Source of the DNA: Ignavibacteriales bacterium
GTDB taxonomy: Bacteria; Bacteroidota; Ignavibacteria; Ignavibacteriales; SURF-24
Assembly: GCA_026390815.1 (NCBI GenBank)
Contig: JAPLFH010000039.1
Coordinates: 22,116 to 86,115 of the forward strand
Length of the DNA stretch: 64,000 nt
Direction of reading: 5' to 3'
Both the position numbers and the translations under genes were made by a program. The notes below the pieces were generated by a model. The model saw nothing but the letters and a program-made list of their open reading frames with translations, ran no database searches and was not told the origin of the DNA. Each line of letters starts with the position of its first letter. Within the stretch, counting starts at the first letter, position 1. Below are positions 1 through 7,335 of the stretch, piece after piece.

Positions 1-892
1 TTTCTAATAAGAAAAGTCCGCTATAGTTATAACTCCCAATCCATGTTCTATTTTTATGATCAACCAAAGTTTGTCTGATAGCAGTTGATAAAAGATTTCT
101 ATTGGAGGATGGAATATTCGGATTGTGAGTAATTGTATTGGAATTAATATTAATTAAATCCAGACCGCTATCTGTACTAATTAGTAATGAATGATCAAAA
201 GTTTTAGAAATGTACCAGATTCTGTTATTTGACAAAGAATTTGGATTGCTTTGTTGGTGAGTATATTGAACTGTTTGTCCATTAACAGGATTAAATTTTA
301 TAAGTCCGCTGCCCCACGTTCCAACCCAAAGATTGTTTTGATCATCCTCCGCTAATTCCATAATGTTGTTGTCTGGAAAGGAAAATCCGTTTATAGAATC
401 TTTATTATATGTTGTAATGTTCCGGGATTTTGGATTTAATTTATTCAATCCATTAGTTGTTGTTCCAAACCAAATATTTTTCAAGTGGTCTTCAAAAATA
501 CATTGAATGTAAAGATCTTCTTCGGGTTTGTTTATTTTAATGAAGGATTCATGAACTGGATCGTATTTGCACAAACCTCTACCCCAGGTTCCAACCCACA
601 AAACTCCATCCTTACTTTCCAGTAAATACATAATATAATTTTCAGGAAGTGAGTTTGGATCCGAAGGATTGTTTTTAAATATTTTAAATGATTGACCATC
701 ATACCGGTTCAAGCCGTCTTTGGTGGCAATCCACAAATAACCATCTGATGATTGCGTAATACAATTGATGGAGTTGTTAGAGAGCCCATTGTTAATATTG
801 AATTTTTCAAATTTGATATAACTGAATTGCGCTTGAACTATAACCTGACAGAATATAAAAATCATGATTATATTAAAAATGTATTTGATCAT
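1..892 (-). CDS. Two-component-regulator propeller protein, N-terminal part (cut by window start)
   Basis: The frame reads on the minus strand from an ATG at 892 and is still open at base 1, so only the first ~297 residues are present. An in-frame stop lies seven codons upstream of the ATG, which fixes the start. Residues 1-22 form a signal peptide ending VQAQ. After it come repeats of the kind seen in periplasmic sensor propellers: LWIATKDGLNRYDG, LWVGTWGRGLCKYDP, IWFGTTTNGLNKLNP and LWVGTWGSGLIKFNP, one blade about every 45 residues. In this phylum such propellers usually form the sensor half of hybrid histidine kinases or of LuxR/AraC-type regulators that detect glycan breakdown products. 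The kinase or DNA-binding part would lie beyond the window and is not seen. It lies 53 bp downstream of the GH9 gene on the same strand, so it may be co-transcribed and sense cellulose fragments. That role is inference. Confidence 0.85.
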   Translation of the reverse strand, partial: MIKYIFNIIMIFIFCQVIVQAQFSYIKFEKFNINNGLSNNSINCITQSSDGYLWIATKDGLNRYDGQSFKIFKNNPSDPNSLPENYIMYLLESKDGVLWVGTWGRGLCKYDPVHESFIKINKPEEDLYIQCIFEDHLKNIWFGTTTNGLNKLNPKSRNITTYNKDSINGFSFPDNNIMELAEDDQNNLWVGTWGSGLIKFNPVNGQTVQYTHQQSNPNSLSNNRIWYISKTFDHSLLISTDSGLDLININSNTITHNPNIPSSNRNLLSTAIRQTLVDHKNRTWIGSYNYSGLFLLE

Positions 893-945
893 AGTTCTGG
901 CAAAGTATCTTTAGGATCTTTAAAAAGAATTGTTTGTCTGGGATT

Positions 946-2952
946 TTATTTCAGGACAATTAATTTTTTGGTTATTGAATTTGAACTGCTATTTATCTGG
1001 TAAAAATATACTCCCGTAGAAATACTTTTACCATTTGAATCATTTGCATCCCACAAATAAAAGTTTTCTCCCTTTTTACCATAACCTAAATTTTGTGAAC
1101 GGATGATATTCCCAAGCGAATCAAAAATATTGATCATTATTTTTTCTTCGGCAGGCAAATAAAAACGAATGACCGTTGAACCGTTGAAGGGATTAGGATA
1201 ATTTTGTTCTAATCGAATTTCTGAAGGAATAAACTCCTCTAATTTTCCTAAGCCGGTTTGTTCGCTTTCACCATTGAAATAACCCGAAACAAATACCAGC
1301 GGAGCATTCCAGTTAATGCAAATTTCATTAGAAGCATAACTCCCCTGGTTATCTATATAGCATAATGCCGGTGGTGTTGAACTGGTGAAATATGCTTTCA
1401 AAATGTCATCCTGCAAACCACTGTTTGGTCCACCAGCAAGTAAACCTGGAACTGGATTTTTAATTCCATCTGATGCTGAAGGGCGATGATGGGGATTCAT
1501 AGGAAACCTTGTTCCGGTACCTGTTACAAAAGAAATATCAATTGCATTAGAACCATAAATGTAATTTAGTTGATCCAGTGCTGTTTCAAAATATGATTCT
1601 GTTTTTGTTAATGTGTAACCCGCTATAAGCAAAATAGCTTTATTTAATACATCGGAATTGCAACCCCAGTTGTACTCATTTGAATTCAGCACAACGTGGA
1701 GACCATTGGAATTTTTTCGCGTTACTAATTCATTGCAATAATTTTTTAAAGCCTGCAAAAGAGAATTTTGTATCCCTTTATCAATAGTCGGATTACTGCC
1801 GAAAAGATAAGTAAGATGCGCCATCGGTCTTAGGTTTGCCCAACTCATTGAACTTGTAAATAATCCACTTTCTGCATAATGCGTTTTAAAGTATGAATGA
1901 TATTTCTCCTCGCCAGTAGATACAAATAATTCCGCTGCAGCCCATAATCTTTCATCTTTATCATTACCGTCTCCATACTCTCCGGTAAAAGTATCTGAAG
2001 GATTTCTAAATCCGCCGGAAGGAACGATTGATGAATGTGCTTCTAAAAATGCCCAGGCATTTACAGCTGCTGTAAGACACTGATCTGAAAAAGCGGGATC
2101 GAAGTTTTTATAAATCCTGTATGCTCTTGCAAGCATGGCTGCAAAGTCCGCCGTAGCTGTGCTGGCAACTTCATAAACGTATCTGGTTCCGGAATCATAA
2201 TTAGGCATTATGAATCCTTCAAAATTCTTTTTAGTAAGTTTTGCAAAAACTCCACCATCTGCATTCTGCATTTTTAATAACCAATTCAATTCATAACGGG
2301 ATTCATCCAGTATATCTGGAATGTTGTTTTTGCTTTCAGGAATATTCAAATCATCTTGATTAAAGCGATCCGGAAAATACTCATAAGCCATCAACAGTGT
2401 TCCAACGCTTACACCAGCATTAACAACATACTTACCATAATCACCTGCGTCATGCCAGCCGCCGGAAGTATTACGGTATCCGCTTTGCCCAGTTGAAGTG
2501 TGATAAACTCCATCAGTTGTATGACAAGAAGTGTGATAATAAAGCCCGGCATTTGCGCCAGCCAATATTGCTCCGCATCTTTGATAGTAGAATCCTTTAA
2601 GTGATTTGTGGTAAGCATCATTAAATACAGTATCGGAAATTGAAAATGATGAGGAAGAATCATTTTGATCAGTTGTAATAAAATATTTTCCGGTTTGTTT
2701 GAATGAAGAAAAATCCCCTTTATAAATTGTTAAACCAGTAGATTCATCATTCAACGCCCACAAACTTAATGCTCCGCTATACAGAATTTGTTTTGATTGG
2801 GAATCGTGAATGTAAAAACTATCAGCCGAATTGGTAACGAATAAATACTTGGCTGTTTTAGGTAAGTAACCAACCTGGTTTAATAAAACATTTTTTGCGG
2901 GAAGTGATAAACTCATCGCTATCAATAATAATATTACAAACTTCGTTTTCAT
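946..2952 (-). CDS. GH9 endoglucanase (cellulase) with T9SS sorting domain
   Basis: This is a 668-aa secreted cellulase. It has a signal peptide (about 1-19), an Ig-like CelD_N-type domain (about 20-105) and a GH9 (alpha/alpha)6 domain (about 110-560). The GH9 signatures are visible: GGWHDAGDYGKY at 164-175 with the two catalytic-base aspartates (D168, D171), the NPHHRPS histidine motif at 486-492, and NEICINWNAP with the presumed proton donor E543. The C-terminus (about 580-668) is a type A T9SS sorting domain starting at QNYPNPFN and ending KKLIVLK, so the enzyme is probably exported and anchored or released at the cell surface. It likely cleaves beta-1,4-glucan internally. The gene follows a terminator hairpin behind the PorV-like gene and precedes the propeller regulator. 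Family assignment is firm; the exact substrate (cellulose, lichenan or mixed-linkage glucan) is not shown by sequence. Confidence 0.95.
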   Translation of the reverse strand: MKTKFVILLLIAMSLSLPAKNVLLNQVGYLPKTAKYLFVTNSADSFYIHDSQSKQILYSGALSLWALNDESTGLTIYKGDFSSFKQTGKYFITTDQNDSSSSFSISDTVFNDAYHKSLKGFYYQRCGAILAGANAGLYYHTSCHTTDGVYHTSTGQSGYRNTSGGWHDAGDYGKYVVNAGVSVGTLLMAYEYFPDRFNQDDLNIPESKNNIPDILDESRYELNWLLKMQNADGGVFAKLTKKNFEGFIMPNYDSGTRYVYEVASTATADFAAMLARAYRIYKNFDPAFSDQCLTAAVNAWAFLEAHSSIVPSGGFRNPSDTFTGEYGDGNDKDERLWAAAELFVSTGEEKYHSYFKTHYAESGLFTSSMSWANLRPMAHLTYLFGSNPTIDKGIQNSLLQALKNYCNELVTRKNSNGLHVVLNSNEYNWGCNSDVLNKAILLIAGYTLTKTESYFETALDQLNYIYGSNAIDISFVTGTGTRFPMNPHHRPSASDGIKNPVPGLLAGGPNSGLQDDILKAYFTSSTPPALCYIDNQGSYASNEICINWNAPLVFVSGYFNGESEQTGLGKLEEFIPSEIRLEQNYPNPFNGSTVIRFYLPAEEKIMINIFDSLGNIIRSQNLGYGKKGENFYLWDANDSNGKSISTGVYFYQINSSSNSITKKLIVLK

Positions 2953-2999
2953 AAGAAAAATCTTGTTAAAATTGATTATTAAATCAGTCCTAAAATAAT

Positions 3000-3023
3000 A
3001 GAGACACGCTTTGGCGTGCCTCT
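3000..3023 (-). terminator. Hairpin terminator after the first PorV-like gene
   Basis: Arms 3000-3009 and 3014-3023 pair over ten positions around a 4-nt loop. The one non-Watson-Crick pair becomes a G-U wobble only in minus-strand RNA, which supports minus-strand use. A U-rich stretch follows at lower coordinates. It sits between the end of the PorV-like gene (3053) and the GH9 start (2952), so it probably ends the receptor/exoprotein/PorV transcript. Confidence 0.7.
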
Positions 3024-3052
3024 AAATCAGAATAAATTATTTTGAATCTATT

Positions 3053-4084
3053 TTAAAAATTCAATCCTAAAGTGAACTTCTGGATATTTTTCAACCTTCC
3101 AAAATCCTGGTATGCGTAATCGAACCGGATTCCAAAATTTCCAAGCAATTGCTGTTTAATACCAAGACCAACAGCAAATGTTGCTTCAGAATTCTTTAGA
3201 AACATTGAATTATATCCGCCTCTAAGAGCAATTAAATTCATAAACCAATATTCCGCACCAACATTAATGCTTTCATAATTATCGCTTGGATGCATTGCAT
3301 CAATTGCAAGAGTTAGTTTATTTTGATCATTGAATTCGGCAGTATATCCCAAACCGACTCTGAAGTTAAGCGGTAACGCCCATTCATTAGTCTGTAAATA
3401 CGCAGGAATTTTATCATTATTACCACCATTCCGGGTATCAAGATCAACTAAAATTAAATTTGATTCTCCGGTAAGCTTCATCTTTGTTCCAAAGTTAGAA
3501 ACTGCCGCTGCCAATATAATTCCGGCAAATGGAGTTCTGTATTGAACACCAACATCTAATGCCACAGCCATTGCACTCATTTTCCACAAGGATTGGTAAA
3601 CAAATTTTGGATTAAATCCAATTGCAAAATTATCTGTTAGATTAAGAGCATACGCCAGACTGAAAGCAGCATCCCGCGCAGTGAATGATTCTCCGGTGCC
3701 GTTTGGTTCTTCTATGGTGGTTACTTTCATATCACCGTAATCGGATGTTGTAAAACTAAATCCAAGTACACCCATATCACCAAGGTTATAAGAAGCTGCA
3801 AGGAAGTTATAGCTTACATCAGCAAGCCAGCTGGTGTGGTCAAAAATTACTCCAATACCAGATGTCTTTGCAAGCCCTGCCGGGTTCCAATAGATAGCAC
3901 TCTGGTCATCAGAAACACTTACAAATGCGCCACCCATAGCAGTGGCTCTGGCTCCCTGTGCAATTGATAGGAATGGAGCCGCTGTTGTACCTTTCTTTGA
4001 AACATCTGTAACAAAAAGCTGGGCAAATGCTGCAGATGTAGTGAAGAAAATTAAAACTATGGTAATATATAATTTATTTTTCAT
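3053..4084 (-). CDS. PorV/PorQ-family outer-membrane barrel (triad copy 1)
   Basis: A 343-aa protein with a signal peptide (about 1-21), then the N-terminal signature of the PorV/PorQ (UPF0164/FadL-like) family: KKGTTAAPFLSIAQGARATAMGG, split here as GTTAAPFLSIAQGARA and TAMGGAFVS, and SAIYWNPAGLA. It ends in a beta-strand with terminal F (KFTLGLNF), as expected of an outer-membrane barrel. PorV is known as the T9SS component that receives cargo C-terminal domains and delivers them to the attachment complex. Here the gene is the last of three tightly packed genes (TonB receptor, large exoprotein, this one; 12-bp gap, AAGGAG Shine-Dalgarno), and a paralogue ends the second triad at 54946-55974. 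I infer it is a dedicated partner for the exoprotein rather than the housekeeping PorV. Confidence 0.88.
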   Translation of the reverse strand: MKNKLYITIVLIFFTTSAAFAQLFVTDVSKKGTTAAPFLSIAQGARATAMGGAFVSVSDDQSAIYWNPAGLAKTSGIGVIFDHTSWLADVSYNFLAASYNLGDMGVLGFSFTTSDYGDMKVTTIEEPNGTGESFTARDAAFSLAYALNLTDNFAIGFNPKFVYQSLWKMSAMAVALDVGVQYRTPFAGIILAAAVSNFGTKMKLTGESNLILVDLDTRNGGNNDKIPAYLQTNEWALPLNFRVGLGYTAEFNDQNKLTLAIDAMHPSDNYESINVGAEYWFMNLIALRGGYNSMFLKNSEATFAVGLGIKQQLLGNFGIRFDYAYQDFGRLKNIQKFTLGLNF

Positions 4085-4096
4085 TGTTAATCTCCT

Positions 4097-7000
4097 TTAC
4101 TTTATTACCGCAAATTTGCCGATGTGTTCACCGATTCCAGGAGCATCGACGTGATAGATATATACACCATAGGCAACATCCATCCCGTCTTCTGAAACAA
4201 GATTCCAGGAAAGAGCGCCATCAAGAGAGTTGGATTCTTTATCATTCCTTATAGCCGGAATGTTATTGAAAACTCCGGTGTATCCTCTCCGAAGCGTTTT
4301 TATTAAAGCACCTGCCATAGTGTAAATCCTTATTGTGCAATTATCAGGCAGATTAATAAAATCAATTTTACGTTCTCCTCTGCCTGTTGAGTTAAGATTT
4401 TTTCTTTCCCATATTGCAGCACCTAAATAAGGATTAGGGACAACACTAATGTTGGAAAGTTGAGTTTTTGCTATTGCATTATCTACCGAAGGAGCTTTTA
4501 ATGCAAAGGAGAAATAATCCCCAGTTAAAAATTGTTTGGAAATTTTAATTTGAAACTTATCTCCTAATACAGGTTCAACAACAGCAGCACCGGGATCTGC
4601 CGGACGGTTATACCCTACTTTCCATGCAATCCTGGAATTACCAACTGTTTGTGTACCGATAAATTCCAGTATCTGAATCTCATCCCCAAAAGTTAAAGTA
4701 CCGGTTCCATCCATATCTTTAATGGCAATCTTGTTTTTCTTTCCGGTATACAGGTTAGTTATTTTTAAGTTGACCGGCATTTTAATAAAAAGCTGCGCAG
4801 GTGCATTAATAAATCCTGTATCTTGTGGTGTATCGAAAAATTCGATCTGGTAATCGTTTGGCCACGGCATGCCTCTGCTTGTATTATCAGCGGTAATAAC
4901 TAAATTGATGTTACTCTTTCCTACTATCCAGTTTGTTTTATCCGGTATTGGAAGTATAGTTGTATCGTTATTAACAGTTACAGACATACCATCAAAAACA
5001 GGAGTCGGTCTGCCAGAACCAATATTAGAAGTATCCAGCCCTGCAATAAGAACAGAATCTTTTCCATTAAGCATCCGATGTATTTCAAAAGTACTGGTTT
5101 TGTATTTAGGCATTTCCCCGGTAGAATTAAAAGTAACTTTATAATTAGCTTCGGCAAGTATTTGTGCCGGATCAAGGATATCTAATTTAATATTTCCGGT
5201 TCCAAGTCCCTGTTCTACCCGTTTAACACTTTCAGGATTTTGCAACCCTGCCGGTACATAACCGGTTGCAGGAGCATTTGGTGTTATTACTGCACAGTTT
5301 ATGTCAATAAATTGTATGGTACCAGCAAAGTCTTCGTTAATTATTTTTGTGCATTCGGTAGGTTGTAAACCCTTAGTACCATAATTAGGATCTCCCATAT
5401 CATAGGAAACGAGTGCATAATAATAACGCTGCCCATTATTAACAAGAGTATCTTTAAAACTGTGTTGTAAACTGTTATCTTCACCGCGCCAAAATCTTGC
5501 ACCATTAATACCAACAGGATCGGGACCTTTAATTCCATCTTTTAAATCAAACTGGGCAAGAGGTTTCCAATATTTTGGATTACCTTTTGAATCAGTAATA
5601 ATTTTAGCATCATTAAAAGCTGATTCTGTGCTTTTGTAAATTAAGTATCCTTCAAAATCTTTTTTATATCCTTTTGTTGGGTCTCCATCCTGGTAACCAA
5701 GGAATTTATCTACGGATGCTTCAGCCTTATTATCCCAGAACAGATAAACAGCCCCGTCTCCAGGTACTGCGGTTAATTTTGGTTTGCTTGGCGGTTTGGA
5801 AAAATTATAATTAGCATTGTAAATTTGTTGAACAGTTTCCTTATTAAAAATAAGATCTTCCAGGTTATTGCCAAACATTAATGCCATCGAGAATCTTTCT
5901 CTTTTATTCTTAAAAAGAGGAAATGGTCCGGAGGCAAATACCATGCTAATATTTGAATTTTGAAGAGAAGTATCGAACGTACCGGCAACCATTTTCATCC
6001 ACATAGTTTCATCATCTTTTGGCCAGCCGCCGCCAACACCACCATCGCCTAACCTGTAAATTGAAACTGCTGTCAAACCGATCTGATCAGATTCGTCTTT
6101 ATCGGTTTTATCAACATTCGGTTCGCCGGGGAATTCAGTGGCAACAGGGTATGCACCACTTGTGGGTAATCCATCACCTTCGCCCTGATCTGGTAAGGTA
6201 TAGCCTTCATCAAGTGGTCCAATTCCGTCTAAACCAACATCATCATTAAGCGGTTCGTGTAATTCTGGATTCCATTTACCATCACCGTTCAAATCGGAAA
6301 AGCCTATCCAATCATGGTCATTATCAATACCATCATCTCTTCTCTCATCAACAAGTCCATCTTCATCATCGTCCTTTCCATTAGATCCATTGCCAGGACT
6401 TTCAAGATATGCATAACCATACATACCTGTAGCCCATCCATCCGGTAATCCTTTGCCATTACCATCAAATGCATAGGCAATATCCAATTTTGTATCGAAT
6501 GAAGCACAGTCATCACCGGAGTCATTAGTTCCGCCAACACCGGGATCAGTATAAAGTCCGAAAGAAGCGTTACTATAATCATTATCAGAAATGTTAATTA
6601 TATCAAAATGCCAGAAAATAAGATTTTCAGCAAGTACGTGAGACCATTGAAAACCTCTTGTTTCAACGCGTATTCCTAAACCGCCCCTATCAGAATCCGC
6701 AGCGATAGGGAAAAATAAAAAAGGAAGACGTGTGAATTCTTTATCTTTTGAATCATCCATTATAAAAAATGTTTCAAAATCCGAATTAGTTATTCCTTTA
6801 CCAAAATAACCGCTCCATTTACCTGCCCATCCCGGGTCATTAAGATCGGTCATTTTATCGGGCCAATACAAAGGCCAGGATTTTGGATCGCCACTAATAG
6901 CCGGTTTTATTGATTGCGGATTTGCATATCCCGGCACCGGTGTTAAAGTCCAAAGTGCGCCGGTTACGGGATCTTTATCAACCCATTCTCTGTAATAAGT

Positions 7001-7312
7001 TTCCAGCGGGTGAATTTTTTGTCCTGTTCCAGGTGCAGTAACTTCTGCGGCAATAAGAACGCAAATTCCATCTTCGTAGGAATGTCCTGATCCGCTTGGC
7101 CATTCTCCGGAAGGTTGGTTGGGCCAATGACCAATCTGACCAACATTGTCAAATAAAGTTCTAACGCGGTTACCATTCATAATGCTTTCTCTTCTATATT
7201 GGATGTCACCTTTCGGTTCATTGCGGTAGAACCTTGTTAGGTTATCTGTTTGTGTATAGAAAGAGGAGCTGATTAAGAATAATAAAAAAAGTATTAAATA
7301 TTTTTTTGTCAT
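4097..7312 (-). CDS. Large surface exoprotein with Asp-rich and FN3-like regions (triad copy 1)
   Basis: No named family recognised. The frame extends to a TTG at 7324, but GGAG lies correctly before the ATG at 7312, which also starts a clean signal peptide (MTKKYLILFLLF), so I use 7312 (1,071 aa). Counting from the upstream TTG: about 30-300 is a conserved unknown region; 310-410 is rich in DxDxDG-like motifs (DDDEDGLVDE, DLNGDGKWN, LNDDVGLDGIGP), suggesting calcium binding as in thrombospondin type 3 or dockerin-like loops; about 512-680 resembles FN3 (PPSKPKLTAVPGDGAVYLFWD); the last ~110 residues look like a variant T9SS-type C-terminal domain ending GKFAVIK. It is 23 bp after a TonB receptor and 12 bp before a PorV-like gene. 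The paralogue at 56124-59381 has the same order of parts. A glycan-binding lid or receptor partner replacing SusD is inference. Confidence 0.8.
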   Translation of the reverse strand: MTKKYLILFLLFLISSSFYTQTDNLTRFYRNEPKGDIQYRRESIMNGNRVRTLFDNVGQIGHWPNQPSGEWPSGSGHSYEDGICVLIAAEVTAPGTGQKIHPLETYYREWVDKDPVTGALWTLTPVPGYANPQSIKPAISGDPKSWPLYWPDKMTDLNDPGWAGKWSGYFGKGITNSDFETFFIMDDSKDKEFTRLPFLFFPIAADSDRGGLGIRVETRGFQWSHVLAENLIFWHFDIINISDNDYSNASFGLYTDPGVGGTNDSGDDCASFDTKLDIAYAFDGNGKGLPDGWATGMYGYAYLESPGNGSNGKDDDEDGLVDERRDDGIDNDHDWIGFSDLNGDGKWNPELHEPLNDDVGLDGIGPLDEGYTLPDQGEGDGLPTSGAYPVATEFPGEPNVDKTDKDESDQIGLTAVSIYRLGDGGVGGGWPKDDETMWMKMVAGTFDTSLQNSNISMVFASGPFPLFKNKRERFSMALMFGNNLEDLIFNKETVQQIYNANYNFSKPPSKPKLTAVPGDGAVYLFWDNKAEASVDKFLGYQDGDPTKGYKKDFEGYLIYKSTESAFNDAKIITDSKGNPKYWKPLAQFDLKDGIKGPDPVGINGARFWRGEDNSLQHSFKDTLVNNGQRYYYALVSYDMGDPNYGTKGLQPTECTKIINEDFAGTIQFIDINCAVITPNAPATGYVPAGLQNPESVKRVEQGLGTGNIKLDILDPAQILAEANYKVTFNSTGEMPKYKTSTFEIHRMLNGKDSVLIAGLDTSNIGSGRPTPVFDGMSVTVNNDTTILPIPDKTNWIVGKSNINLVITADNTSRGMPWPNDYQIEFFDTPQDTGFINAPAQLFIKMPVNLKITNLYTGKKNKIAIKDMDGTGTLTFGDEIQILEFIGTQTVGNSRIAWKVGYNRPADPGAAVVEPVLGDKFQIKISKQFLTGDYFSFALKAPSVDNAIAKTQLSNISVVPNPYLGAAIWERKNLNSTGRGERKIDFINLPDNCTIRIYTMAGALIKTLRRGYTGVFNNIPAIRNDKESNSLDGALSWNLVSEDGMDVAYGVYIYHVDAPGIGEHIGKFAVIK

Positions 7313-7335
7313 TTTTTTCTCCAAATCAAAAGTAT

